A stretch of 64,000 nt of DNA. Origin: Turritopsis dohrnii. Its lineage: Eukaryota; Cnidaria; Hydrozoa; Anthoathecata; Oceaniidae. Positions 1 to 9,750 of this stretch are shown here, one piece after another. Within the stretch, counting starts at the first letter, position 1, and each line of letters begins with the position of its first letter. The notes beneath the pieces were generated by a model that made no database searches, was not told the DNA's origin, and saw only the letters and a list, made by a program, of their open reading frames with translations. The DNA lies in contig BQMF02000589.1 in NCBI GenBank assembly GCA_027922465.2, positions 124,001-188,000 of the forward strand, in the 5' to 3' direction. The position numbers and the translations under genes were made by a program.

Positions 1-117
1 CCAGAGATACGTATAGCATTGCTCTAACTTGCCCGAAGGCCAGTGTGCAGTCAGTCGATGGCTCCTAATGGGCTGACACGCTGCTTTTAAAGCGCATCGG
101 AGTGGTGTATTGAGATA

Positions 118-188
118 CGACATGACTGGACTCGAACACGGGTCGCAGCGGTCGCACTCAAAGGTACTAACCACCACACCATCGCTGC
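118..188 (-). repeat. tRNA-derived SINE head (fragment)
   Basis: On the minus strand this stretch reads like a tRNA: an A-box-like GGTGTGGTGGTTAG and a B-box-like GTGTTCGAGTCC at normal spacing. No complete cloverleaf is apparent, so I read it as the promoter head of a tRNA-derived SINE, not a working tRNA. The body and tail of the SINE cannot be delimited. Confidence 0.5.
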
Positions 189-257
189 ACAATTAATTAT
201 CATTAATTATCAATTAATTGTTTTTTTTTATCAATTATTTTAATTATCACTGTTACT

Positions 258-1327
258 TAGACTACTCCACAGATGGAAAGCGGCATGTTTATCACAAAGC
301 AAATTACGATTCTATGCGAGAAGAGCTTGAGACTTCGTCTTGGAGTAACACCTTAGTAGCCCAAAACAAAAACAAAAAAGTAGAAGAAATTTGGAACGCA
401 CTCAAGGAAAAGTTAATGGATCTGCGAAATCGTTTTGTACCTGTTAGTAAAGGTGCAGCAAAATGGAATCTAAAAGGCAGCATCCCCATATCTCAGTCAC
501 TCCGAACATCAATAAAAAATAAGCGTACACTGTTTAGACAATGGATGTCAAAAAAAGATAATCTTGGTGTGATTACCATAGCCAACCGCAATGCGTACAC
601 TAAAGAACGGAACAAAGTTAGGGGATTAATCCGAAAAGAAAAGCGATCACTCGAAAAAGGCATTGCTGATGAAGCAACGAAAAATCCTAAAAGGTTCTGG
701 GCGTATACACGAAGCAAACTCAAGACGAAAACTGGCGTAGCACCTCTTTTGAGCAACGCTGCTGACGAGAAGTCCATCAAATTCGAAGACAAAGAGAAAG
801 CTAATATTCTGCAGCGACAATTTGTCAGCGTCTTCACGAAAGAAAAAGATACAATAATTCCAACACTCGAACAACAAACACGAGAGAAATTATCTAACCT
901 CAAAATTTCCGAAGAAGATGTCATGTCGGTTATTCTTAAACTTAGCCCCAACAAATCCTGTGGACCAGATGAAATACACCCAATGATGCTAATTGAACTT
1001 AAAAACTACATCGTATCCCCACTCACTCTTCTTTACCGAAAGACACTTGCTGAAGGATGCGTACCTCACGACTGGAAGAAAGCCATTGTCTCCCCGATAT
1101 ACAAAAAAGGACCAAAAAATATTGCAGAAAACTACAGGCCGATAAGCTTAACATCCATTGTTTGCAAAATTATGGAAACTTTGATAAAAAATTCCATTGT
1201 TAGTCATCTGAGGAACTTGAATCTTGTGTCGAAATACCAACATGGTTTCATAAAAGGACGCTCAACAACAACTCAGTTGTTATTATACTTAGATAAATGT
1301 ACCGAAATTATTGGAAAAGGGGGAATC
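258..1327 (+). pseudogene. LINE-1st copy, 5' part of reverse transcriptase ORF (split by the Polinton)
   Basis: An open frame from about 218 reads into a non-LTR retrotransposon protein: a linker region followed by the start of the reverse transcriptase domain. The phrases YKKGPKNIAENYRPISL and KYQHGFIKGRSTTTQL are RT fingers/palm motifs of Jockey/CR1-type LINEs. The endonuclease domain is absent, so the element is 5' truncated; the LINE sequence seems to start near 258. The reading frame is cut at 1327 by the left terminal repeat of the Polinton and resumes in the same phase at 20425. The LINE was therefore in place before the Polinton arrived. Confidence 0.88.
1323..1327. repeat. Polinton target-site duplication, left copy
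   Basis: GAATC directly precedes the left terminal repeat, and the same five bases follow the right one at 20420-20424. Removing the element and one copy restores the reading phase of the interrupted LINE, so 5 bp is the duplication actually present. Polintons usually give 6 bp; a sixth base would be mismatched here. Confidence 0.85.
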
Positions 1328-1558
1328 AGAGATAGGAAAGTGCCGATGCTAGCCCAAAATCATATGATTTCGGGAATTTCCCTACTATAGCTAATATTAT
1401 CATCTTTGTTTTCATAACGCGATACGAGTTATGAAACGTGTTATTTTGATTACATAACACATAAGCAGTTTCTATTATTATATAACCACAAATTACTCAT
1501 AATTGTAAACAATTAAATATCTCATAAAAATGTAGTAAAAAGCAGTTTGTAGTAGTTT
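1328..1558 (+). repeat. Polinton left terminal inverted repeat
   Basis: It starts AGAGATAGGAAAGTGCCGAT and is almost identical to the reverse complement of 20167-20419. The two copies differ at a few bases and by a 22-bp insertion in the right copy (around 20193-20214). Near-identity suggests a fairly recent insertion or later conversion between the ends. Confidence 0.95.
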
Positions 1559-1945
1559 CATTTTTATAACATAAATGAGCTAACAATACGTATAACATAC
1601 AGATCAGCGTAGTCTAGTGGATAAGAACGCTAACTTGTAACAGCAAGGTCGTGTGTTCGAACCCCACGCAGTTCGTCTGAGAGGAAGTATATATACTTCG
1701 GCGGTTGTAGATCTCTCATGTTCTGGTTGTAAAACTTGCATGAGTGCGCACTTCCCCGCAGTTGTGTTGAATATATCGCGGAATAGTTAGCATTGTGTCT
1801 GGGTGATTTATCACTGTCAGGTTTCTCTGGTCCATAGAGACATTCAGGTTACCGTCATTTCGATCGAAATTCAACAAACGCCAGGGCTTAGAAGTGTTAG
1901 CATGTATCCACAATGCCGGCTGTAATTGCAAACTACATGCGTTGA
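1559..1945. other. Polinton left subterminal non-coding region
   Basis: Between the left terminal repeat and the original 3' end of the first minus-strand gene there is no credible ORF. The stretch contains a tRNA-like sequence (1602-1675) and a perfect 16-bp palindrome, GAAGTATATATACTTC, at 1684-1699. Confidence 0.6.
1602..1675 (+). tRNA. tRNA-like sequence, probably a tRNA-Thr(UGU)-type pseudogene or SINE head
   Basis: The 5' GATCAGC (1602-1608) pairs at six of seven positions with GCAGTTC (1668-1674). This follows directly on a T-arm made of stem GTGTG, loop TTCGAAC and stem CCCAC (1651-1667). The overall length of 73 nt and an A-box-like TAGTCTAGTGG are typical of tRNAs. The anticodon loop would be CTTGTAA (anticodon TGT), but the anticodon stem pairs poorly. 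I therefore call it a degenerate tRNA or the head of a SINE; its position inside the Polinton terminus is unexpected. Confidence 0.5.
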
Positions 1946-1947
1946 TC

Positions 1948-2084
1948 AGCGAAATAATACATACCATATACTAAACATCATAGTAATCGCTAAAACCAAA
2001 GAACTTTTATTTTTTTTGTTTGTGTTGGAGAGCTAGTCACTTTGAGTGAAATATGATACTCATGCATAACATTAATCATTTTGT
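1948..2084. repeat. Flank duplication left of the inserted full-length LINE
   Basis: This segment repeats, with a few per cent substitutions and one internal deletion, the sequence at about 5955-6141 on the other side of the LINE. It is the 3' end of the Polinton minus-strand gene. Read on the minus strand, it supplies what looks like that gene's original C terminus, ending at a TGA at 1946-1948. Well over 100 bp is long for a LINE target-site duplication. Confidence 0.7.
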
Positions 2085-5000
2085 TATGTAAACAAAATAA
2101 TAACAAAATTATAGCGTTCCGAGAGACACCACAAGCAGACACTAAGGTCTAAATGAATGATATAAAACCCAAGAGCGGAATAATTTGAAAATTGTGGTGA
2201 ACAGGCGACAGAGTCTGCCGGAAAGGGAAGGTCTAGTGGAGCGGCTAGATTGGAACTGGATGGTGCCGTCCGCTCCCGGTATTCACCACAAAATTTATTT
2301 ATTTTTTATTTATTAATGACATATTTATACAGGCTGACTACCTTCAATTTTATAATAAAAACTGCTATCAATGGAGGGCCTGTTAAAAAATATATACATA
2401 TCATATTTGAGAATTAAAAATATTATAATACATATTTATATAAAAAACATTAGTAAAAAAGTATAAAGAAAACACAGTAAAAGCAAACAAAATGAAGAGG
2501 GTAAAAACATGTGTGGATAAGCTTGGATAACCAGACTTGAACTGAATAAAAGACATAGGCAAATCAAAAATCACATTTCCAATAGACTAACAAATTCTTT
2601 AAAATTTGGCGTTTTCCGTACATCAAGGGCCAATTTGTTATACAATTTGGCTCCCATGTACGCAAACGCACCACGTGAATATTCTTTTTTAAATACTGGC
2701 AATCTTATCAAACAATTTTTGTTCCTAGTATTTATGTTGGAGTTCACTAGCTGAAAATAATCTTGAAAATCTTCACATACATTGTTATCCAGACACCGTC
2801 TCACAAAAGTGCATGCTCTCATCTCCTTTATTCTCGTAATTGTTGGTAGGGTCACATCTTTATCATTTATTATGCGCACTGCTCGTTGATGGAAAGATTG
2901 TAACCTTTTTTCGTTAGTGTTAGTAATTTTCAAGTTTGATAACGTACCATATGTCAGGATAGGGACAACCATTGATTGGTATATTAACTTAGCAGCGCGT
3001 ACCGTTAACATTGAACGTAATTTCGACAAGAGTCTCAATCTACCAGATGCTTTTTTGTACGAACTATCAAAATACGAGTTCAAATTGAGACTACTATCAA
3101 TATTGATGCCAAGGTACTTATAAGATGAGCAAGTTGAAATAGTTTGACTTTTGTACGTAATTTTGAGATCTCTATTTTTGGACAACATTTTACTCGTTCC
3201 AAACATCATTGCTTCTGTTTTCCCTTTAGTCATATTCAAAATAAGATCGTTTTCTCTACACCAGTTGTCGATTGCTTCCATATCAGTAGAGAGTTTAGTT
3301 TCAATAACATAGAATTCTTTATCGCTTACGTATATTACTGTATCATCTGCAAATTTTATGATATCACAATACTTCAGAACTTCAGGTAGGTCATTGAAGT
3401 ATATCACAAACAACAGTGGCCCGAGGATAGATCCTTGGGGTACACCATTGAAAACTGGTGTTGGATCAGATAGAACATTTTCATATAGTACACGCTGTGA
3501 CCTATTGAATAGGTAATCAGTGAACCAAGATCTTTCATTTGCATGTACACCATATTGTTCTAGTTTGTCAAGAAGAAGTGAATGTCCGATCGTGTCGAAC
3601 GCTTTACGCAGGTCGATGAATACTGCTCCAGCAAGACTGTTTTTGTCAACATTTTGTTTGATTTTATCGAAAAATAATGCAGCAGCGAGTTCCGTTGAGC
3701 GATGTTTCCTAAATCCGAATTGCTGTTTACATAGGAGTTGGTTATCCTCCATATACGTGTATAGCTGATCATGTACAATGTGTTCAATGACTTTAGAAAT
3801 AGATGGGATAACAGAAATTGGTCTGTAATTGTCAACCAGTCCTTTCGGACCGTTTTTATAAACAGGAATCACTTTCGTAACCTTCCAGTCATTGGGAAAT
3901 TGACCTGTAGTGAATGACAAGTTGACGAGGTAACACAAAGGTGAGCATATATTCTCTGCACAATCACGAAGAAAGCTGGATGGTATATTATCTAAACCTG
4001 TACTTTTCTTTTTGCGTAATGATCTTAACTCACGGTATACCTCTTTAGGAGTGATTAATGACAGTTTGAAAACTTTGTCGGTCCGCGTTGATAACTTTTT
4101 GGGCTTTCGCCAAGTCAAATCGCTCAGAGTGAAAATGTTTTTCTTGAGAACACCCACAATAGTAGAGTAGTAAGTGCAGAATTTATTTGATATCGTTGAT
4201 GGATCATTAGATGGTTTGCCATCGACATCAAATATAGTCGCATTTTTTGGTTTTGACTTCGTAGGAAAAATTCGTTTTATTGCACTCCAAAATTTGCTAG
4301 AATCTCCAGCGTTGTTTACCAATAAAGTTTTGCCATATTCGTTTTTGGCTTTGTTCACTAGGCGGTTTACTTCGTTTCTTTTCTTCATATACTCTTTTTT
4401 ATCTGATAGAGATTGAGACTTTCTGTACTTGCGAAGAAGATGGTCTCGAGTATTCATTACAGATTTGATATATGATGTTAGCCATGGACAAGCGCGACCT
4501 TGCAGCTTTTTCGTTATTAGCGGGGCACTTTGATCGAGTATTGTCGAGAAGATTGATTTCATGCTCGACCAACAACTGTTAACATCAGCAGCACTATAAA
4601 CACCCTCCCAATTGCTATTTTTCAAACAATAATTCACGTCATCACGGTTGTAATTTTTGTAATTACGATAAGTAGTAGTTATCGATTGCGGTTTTATGCA
4701 ATTAGCTTTTCTTACTGCACCTATCATTTCATGATCACCAATTGAAGTGGGTATAACGTTGGTATCTTTGATGACAGAGGGATTGTTAGTTGCAAATATA
4801 TCGATTAGCGTTTTAGTATTTCCATTAATTCTCGTTGGATTTTTGATCAATTGTTTCAAACCAATGGATTCTATAACAGATTTTATATCACGATGATCAC
4901 CATGTTTCATATAATTTACGTTGATATCTCCTGTGAGGATAATTTCTGATTTTGTAGAGTTCGAAGCAGTTAATAGCATGTCGTTAAAAATATTTACAAA

Positions 5001-5890
5001 ATCGCGATGAAGATGATTCGATCCATCAGGGGGTCTGTATGTAACACATATCAAGAATGATTTTGTTTTCGGTGGCGTAATCTCAATCCAAACTGATTCA
5101 ATCGAGTCTTTTTCCAGATCGTGACGTCTTTTCCAGTTAATACTGCTGGAAATGTATAATCCAACACCGCCATATACTCCGTTGGCTCTCGGTTTACTAA
5201 TAAAGTCAAAACCATCAATTTCAAACAAACCCCCTGCACCATCACTGATATGAGTTTCGGTAAGAGCGAGAATGTGAACTTTTGTAAAACTTGTGAGAAA
5301 CTCTCTAACCAATTCTAAGTTATTCCAAAGTCCTCTCACATTTTGGTGAAATATTTTCATCCCCCTTTGCTTGAGTAGCTTCTCTGCTTCAGGTAAATAC
5401 CTTCCGTCTGGGCCAGGACAAGTTTCAATATCTCCACTCAAAAGTAGCAACATTTGTAATGCCATTTTCGTACTAACTTTCATACCATTTTGTAACTTAT
5501 ATTGCCAGAGAGATTCGTAAACAAGTAAATTTTCCACATCAGCTACAGCATCGTGATTGAAAGAGTAGCAAACCGATTCACAAGTAATAAAAGAAGGCTT
5601 CTTTACAAGTAAAATCAATATGACCATAAGTAAAACATGGAGAGCAGCCGTACTCGCCGCCATCTTGAACAACTCTTGGCCAAAAGTTGTCGGAAAAACA
5701 ATGTGACTAGATGTAATATACTCGAACAGATCATGAACGGCCATTGCGTGCGTAGTAGTCGGAGTTCGTAAGTAGTCACACACAAATAGTCTAAGATCTA
5801 GGGGTAGAGCTCAGAGCTGGTGGATTGGAGAAGCCAGGGTGGAGTGCCGGTTAGATCGAAGACAATGAATTAAAAACCCTCTAGGGTATC

Positions 5891-5921
<31 letters not shown>

Positions 5922-5950
5922 AAACCCTAGGGGGTTATCCTAAGGGAGTT
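2085..5950 (-). mobile_element. Full-length non-LTR retrotransposon (LINE) inserted in the Polinton
   Basis: The minus-strand element has a 5' leader containing a (CAA)n tract at 5893-5921, one 1070-residue ORF, and an AT-rich 3' region with TTTATTTATTT-type sequence near 2292. About 200 further bases (2085-2290), of unclear origin, lie between this tail and the duplicated flank. They include an imperfect inverted repeat (ATTGTGGTGAA / TTCACCACA). The boundaries are approximate. The intact ORF suggests a young insertion. Confidence 0.85.
2571..5783 (-). CDS. LINE ORF: AP endonuclease and reverse transcriptase, intact
   Basis: This single 1070-residue protein should nick target DNA and copy the LINE RNA at the nick. 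An N-terminal region with a hydrophobic stretch (about residues 44-60) is followed at 111-125 by a 2A-like motif, LLLLSGDIETCPGP. The apurinic endonuclease domain follows (about 132-365: KIFHQNVRGL, ALTETHI, LTGDINVNY, SIGDHEMI). The reverse transcriptase covers about 590-870 (NYRPISVIPSISKV, QQFGFRKHRST, AVFIDLRKAFDTI, GVPQGSILGPLLF) with the catalytic FADD near residue 810. No stop or frameshift interrupts it. The 2A-like motif has Cys where canonical 2A has Asn. The architecture fits the CR1/L2/Jockey group; the exact clade is not assigned. Confidence 0.93.
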   Translation of the reverse strand: MCDYLRTPTTTHAMAVHDLFEYITSSHIVFPTTFGQELFKMAASTAALHVLLMVILILLVKKPSFITCESVCYSFNHDAVADVENLLVYESLWQYKLQNGMKVSTKMALQMLLLLSGDIETCPGPDGRYLPEAEKLLKQRGMKIFHQNVRGLWNNLELVREFLTSFTKVHILALTETHISDGAGGLFEIDGFDFISKPRANGVYGGVGLYISSSINWKRRHDLEKDSIESVWIEITPPKTKSFLICVTYRPPDGSNHLHRDFVNIFNDMLLTASNSTKSEIILTGDINVNYMKHGDHRDIKSVIESIGLKQLIKNPTRINGNTKTLIDIFATNNPSVIKDTNVIPTSIGDHEMIGAVRKANCIKPQSITTTYRNYKNYNRDDVNYCLKNSNWEGVYSAADVNSCWSSMKSIFSTILDQSAPLITKKLQGRACPWLTSYIKSVMNTRDHLLRKYRKSQSLSDKKEYMKKRNEVNRLVNKAKNEYGKTLLVNNAGDSSKFWSAIKRIFPTKSKPKNATIFDVDGKPSNDPSTISNKFCTYYSTIVGVLKKNIFTLSDLTWRKPKKLSTRTDKVFKLSLITPKEVYRELRSLRKKKSTGLDNIPSSFLRDCAENICSPLCYLVNLSFTTGQFPNDWKVTKVIPVYKNGPKGLVDNYRPISVIPSISKVIEHIVHDQLYTYMEDNQLLCKQQFGFRKHRSTELAAALFFDKIKQNVDKNSLAGAVFIDLRKAFDTIGHSLLLDKLEQYGVHANERSWFTDYLFNRSQRVLYENVLSDPTPVFNGVPQGSILGPLLFVIYFNDLPEVLKYCDIIKFADDTVIYVSDKEFYVIETKLSTDMEAIDNWCRENDLILNMTKGKTEAMMFGTSKMLSKNRDLKITYKSQTISTCSSYKYLGINIDSSLNLNSYFDSSYKKASGRLRLLSKLRSMLTVRAAKLIYQSMVVPILTYGTLSNLKITNTNEKRLQSFHQRAVRIINDKDVTLPTITRIKEMRACTFVRRCLDNNVCEDFQDYFQLVNSNINTRNKNCLIRLPVFKKEYSRGAFAYMGAKLYNKLALDVRKTPNFKEFVSLLEM

Positions 5951-5954
5951 TTGT

Positions 5955-6141
5955 TTTCAATAATAATAATAATACCATATACTAAACATCGTGGTAATCG
6001 CTAAAACCAAAGCTATTTTCTCTTCTTCATGAGATGGGAGTGAATCTGTTTGACTCACTACTCTTTTATGAACTTCCTTTTGTGTTGGAGAGCTAGTCAC
6101 TTTGGGTGAAATATGATGCTCTTGCATAACATTAATCATTT
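5955..6141. repeat. Flank duplication right of the LINE
   Basis: Partner of 1948-2084. This copy is the longer and keeps the reading frame of the Polinton gene; the left copy lacks an internal stretch of about 50 bp. Its outer edge is a short AAT microsatellite. Confidence 0.7.
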
Positions 6142-7102
6142 TATTTCTTCCAAGGCTCAAGTTGTCATTAGATATGAGAATTTTATTATTATAACCAGAC
6201 ACTCCCGACTTGATGTTTAGATTCATGTCACTAGGTAACATGTAAATACCTTGTCCAACTGAATAATCAACTTTACCTGAAGCGTAATTTAAAGTATCTT
6301 GATAACGTTTAATGTCATCTTGAATATCAACTCTGCGATTAACAATGTCTTCAAAGTTGTTCATAAAAACTCTTTGAGCTGTCAAAGAGCTTGAATTATT
6401 ACCTAAAATAGAAGAACGAGCTGAGGCTTGTGAACTAAGAACAAGATAAGCATATGCTCTAACACTCTCTGAAATTTTTACAAGACCTGTTTTTGTAAAG
6501 CCTTAAGATTTTTCTATAATCCATCGTGTCATGGAGTCGTCTGTGAAATAACTCACACCTGGCGTTGGATAGTCTCTACGTCTTTTTTGATACGAGCTGT
6601 AAAAATATTGCCCTTTGTATTTTTTAGGATCAGAATCGACACCATATTCACTACAGATTTTTAAAAACTCTTCTTTGTTATAAGGATTATCGTATTGGTT
6701 GAAACTATCTTCAAAAGGTAGAGGTGTCTGCAGACGCTTAATGATTCGTCTAATATGATAATAGACGTGAAAACGATATACTGCTCTAATCATAGGAGTA
6801 GAGCGACCTTCTTTCAGATGTTCAGAACTGACCCCACAAGCACTTGAAGCACACCAAGTGACAAAATTGAGTTGGGTTTGCCATAATTTAAATGGTTGTT
6901 CCTGCCAAATTTTTTTCATTCGTTGATCATTTTCATCCATTTTGTAATTAGTAAAAATATTTGGAAAAGTTGCGGGGAAAGAACCGTTCTCAGAGACAAT
7001 AATTGCTTGTTTGTATAAATCTTTAGAATTCAATATCTGAAGGTATTGTCCTCCATTTGGCTTATAAGCCGCGTTGGGATTATATTTAAAAATATTCTCC
7101 AT
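5957..7102 (-). pseudogene. Conserved Polinton protein of unknown role, broken by a stop and truncated by the LINE
   Basis: Two open stretches, 7102-6503 and 6502-5957, are in the same frame and separated only by an in-frame TAA at 6505-6503, so I treat them as one gene of roughly 380 codons. The N-terminal part includes the motif FVTWCASSACGVSSEHL. The C-terminal part ends in a hydrophobic segment (IALVLAITTMFSIWY) that could be a membrane anchor. The LINE insertion cut off the last residues; a duplicated copy of the true end lies at 1948-2084. It is divergent from the minor capsid gene across a 39-bp spacer. I recognise it as a Polinton-type conserved gene but cannot give a function. Confidence 0.75.
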
Positions 7103-7141
7103 TATTATTTAATAATATTATCTTATATTTAATACAAGAAA

Positions 7142-7708
7142 ATGTATATCACAGTAAATCTCGTAAGGGGTGAGAAGACCATATATCTACCTTACTCCAT
7201 TCGAAATATAGACGGTTCAAAAGAGATCGCATTATTTGAGATATTTGCAGACACCGTCACCTATCAAATCACAACACCGATAACATTGAAAACGTCTGAC
7301 GATGGGAAACCTGAAAAGTCGATACCAAAACGAACATTCACGAGTAGGGAATTGAATTCCTTTTTAGCAGGTGCCTTTTTAGAAGGCGATATAGAAATTA
7401 AATCATTAGCCAAATACCCTCAAATAATCAAAACAAATACGCTAGCTAAAATAACCAAAATGAATTTACATCTCTCTGAACTCGACAACACTCAAAATCT
7501 TGAGAATGGAAAGCTAAGTGATATTTTACTAACCGTCCCCATCGCTAAATATAGTGACTTTACACATACTGAGCCTAAAAACCTTCAGTACAAAAAATTA
7601 AAAAATGGTGTATTTCAGTCTCTCACGTTGAGACTGACAGATCAGCATGGGGGTATAGTGAAGATCTGGGTACAACCGTTGTTTTGCACATTCCCTAAAA
7701 CGAGATAA
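7142..7708 (+). CDS. Polinton minor capsid (penton-like, single jelly-roll) protein
   Basis: The 188-residue intact product has the expected size and position for the single jelly-roll minor capsid protein of Polintons: directly upstream of, and on the same strand as, the major capsid gene. The C-terminal stretch (GVFQSLTLRLTDQHGG, about residues 158-173) is typical of this family's last strands. In virus-like Polinton particles the protein would form the vertex pentamers. The start follows an AT-rich spacer shared with the divergent gene at 7102. The assignment rests on context and general strand-rich composition, not on a structural match. Confidence 0.75.
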   Translation: MYITVNLVRGEKTIYLPYSIRNIDGSKEIALFEIFADTVTYQITTPITLKTSDDGKPEKSIPKRTFTSRELNSFLAGAFLEGDIEIKSLAKYPQIIKTNTLAKITKMNLHLSELDNTQNLENGKLSDILLTVPIAKYSDFTHTEPKNLQYKKLKNGVFQSLTLRLTDQHGGIVKIWVQPLFCTFPKTR

Positions 7709-7717
7709 AAAGTAAAA

Positions 7718-7740
7718 ATTAATTATATATCATAATTAAT
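7718..7740 (+). terminator. Hairpin after the minor capsid gene
   Basis: Perfect 8-bp inverted repeat ATTAATTA / TAATTAAT with a 7-nt loop, starting 9 bp after the minor capsid stop and ending one base before the major capsid ATG. It is one of five similar hairpins at Polinton gene ends. Confidence 0.5.
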
Positions 7741-7741
7741 A

Positions 7742-9047
7742 ATGAAGTATGGAAAGAGGTTAAATCCAGAACGTTCACTTAGAACTGCCCACGGTGTAAA
7801 AGGTTCTCGTCAAAAAGTAATTGTCACACACAATCCGAGTGAGATCGATCAAAATCAGCTATTATTGGTTAGGTTTCCAAATTTAGGAAGTGATGATGTC
7901 ATTATCCCAGGAACAACGAATCTAAGTTTTGATATTGAACTCGAGTCGAAAGCTGACTCAAAAAGAACATTGGTCAGTAACATTGGGAGAGCTATCGTTA
8001 AAAAGTTGGCTGTCAAGTTGGAAGGTAACGAGATATTGAGTATCGATGACTTTGATCTTTTTGGGTGTTACAGAGATTTATGGTTAACCAAGTTTGAAAA
8101 GAGAAACGCGATAAGACAGGGTATCATCATCGATGATGGGTGTACAGAGAATTGTATGAAATTAAGGATTGGTGCTTCAGATAAAAAGTACGATGATGCA
8201 GAAGACAAAGCCATTGCTGACACCTATAAAAACAAGTTTGTCATTCCACTCGACTTTGAGATGCTAGATAGTACTATTCCATATTATCAAGCAGGTTTAG
8301 GTAATAGGCTTTGCTACGAGATCACATTTAACGACTATAACCGAGTTATCTATTCTGACCCTCCAGATACTGCCGCAGGTCAAAAACGTAACCCAGATGG
8401 TAAATATAAAATATCTAACATCTCACTTGAATATGAGCTTGTGACACAACCCACGTTGGCTAGACAAATCGCTTCTGAATATCAAAACATGGCTTTGCTC
8501 TATGATAGGATTTTGCGGCACAGACAAATTAGAGTAAACAAGTCAGACACAACATGGAATTGGTCATTCAACACACCTGCCAAATCTTTGAAGGGTATTT
8601 TAGTTCTATTTGAAGAAGAAAAATCCTACAAACGAGAAACCTGTAAATTCTACAATTCAAAGATCAAAAAGGTATCTGTCATCGTCGAGGGTAAGCCTAA
8701 CCAACTTTTTGCTCAAGGGATGCAGCCGTTTGAACAATACAATGAGATTTGCAAGTATTTTGCTGAAGGAAAACCAAAAGATAATAGCGTCGGTGAAAAC
8801 CGAAAGCGCTTCGGATTACATGATGTAAAAGTCTCTGATTACTTGACAAACAAGTATGCTCTATGGTTAGATTTCAGAACAATTGATGAGAATGCCTTGC
8901 ATGGGACCGGTCGAAGGATTGAAAGGTATCACTTTACAGATTGAAAAGACCGCTGAAACTGCAGGAAACTTAAACGCATATGTATATCTAATCATGGATG
9001 CTCTATTAAACATACAAAACGGTCAATTTATGTCTGCAGTATATTAG
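7742..9047 (+). pseudogene. Polinton major capsid protein (double jelly-roll), frameshifted near the C terminus
   Basis: The open frame runs 400 codons from ATG 7742 to 8944. The Polinton-type C-terminal segment (QIEKTAETAGNLNAYVYLI, then a stop at 9045-9047) is in another frame and begins about 8930. A single small indel near 8918-8930, within an AAAGG-rich stretch, explains this. The conserved elements LLLVRFPNLGSDDVIIPGT (about residues 39-57) and GTGRRIE at the end fit the Polinton major capsid family, which would self-assemble into an icosahedral shell. The ATPase gene starts 5 bp downstream, as expected for a morphogenesis cluster. Confidence 0.85.
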
Positions 9048-9051
9048 TAAA

Positions 9052-9657
9052 ATGAACACACTTTACATGAAAGAACCTCACACAGCATTATTCGTCGGAC
9101 CAACATCGTGCGGCAAAACGGATCGTGTCATAAAATTATTAGAAAATGAATACTATGATCACTTTGATTTCATCGTGATTATATGTCCCACCTTGAGGTG
9201 GAATCAGACTTACAGAGATCGGAAGTGGTTCTGGAATGACAGCTATGTGATTTTAATTGAGCCGGAAGGATCTTTGTATGAATATATTAAGAAAATGGAC
9301 TTCTTTTGCGCCGGATACAAAACCTTATTCCTCATTGACGACATCATAGCTGATGAAAAATTGGACAAAAAGAGAAACCCTTTGCTCGAGTTGGCAATTA
9401 GCGGCAGACATCGAAATCATTCGCTATGGTTACTTACACAATCATACACTGCTATACCTAAAAATTTACGACGGCAAGCTAAAATGTTATATGTGTAGTA
9501 TCCAAAAGATAGAAACGATCTAGCCACCATTCATGAAGAGAACGATGTCATTGATTCGCAAGAAGAATTGAAAAATGTCAAGGAAAAACTGAAAGGAGGG
9601 AAACACACGTGCCTAGTCATGAGAATGGAACACCCAAGAACGCACGTGATTTGTTAA
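9052..9657 (+). pseudogene. Polinton genome-packaging ATPase (FtsK/HerA type), with an in-frame stop
   Basis: A Walker A motif GPTSCGKT (residues 16-23) and a Walker B motif TLFLIDDI (about 91-98) identify a P-loop packaging ATPase. SGRHRNHSLWLLTQSY is the conserved sensor region of this family. In virus-like Polintons the enzyme would drive DNA into the capsid. The first open segment stops at a TAG at 9496-9498. The same frame then stays open for another 52 codons to a TAA at 9655-9657 and keeps family-like sequence (LVMRMEHPRTHVI), so the TAG is most simply a nonsense mutation. Confidence 0.9.
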
Positions 9658-9670
9658 ACAGGTTGATATA

Positions 9671-9695
9671 TTTGTTACATGACTCTTGTAACAAA
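9671..9695. terminator. Hairpin between the convergent ATPase and PPP1R15-like genes
   Basis: Perfect 9-bp stem TTTGTTACA / TGTAACAAA with a 7-nt loop. It lies 13 bp after the ATPase stop and just outside the end of the convergent minus-strand gene, so it could serve either transcript. It shares a TTTGTTAC stem with the hairpin at 14951-14976. Confidence 0.55.
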
Positions 9696-9702
9696 AACTA
9701 TA

Positions 9703-9750
9703 AGACTGTTATAAGACTACTGTAAGACTGTTATAAGACTACTGTAAGAG
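9703..9750. repeat. Short tandem repeat, 22-bp unit, two copies
   Basis: The unit ACTGTTATAAGACTACTGTA occurs twice in direct succession. The repeat forms the very end of the minus-strand PPP1R15-like gene, so the last few residues of that protein are repeat-encoded and probably not conserved. Confidence 0.7.

Noticed and set aside
1716..1967. An 83-residue minus-strand ORF in the Polinton left end, considered as the missing protease
   Set aside because: No protease motif. It overlaps the duplicated end of the 5957-7102 gene in a different frame.
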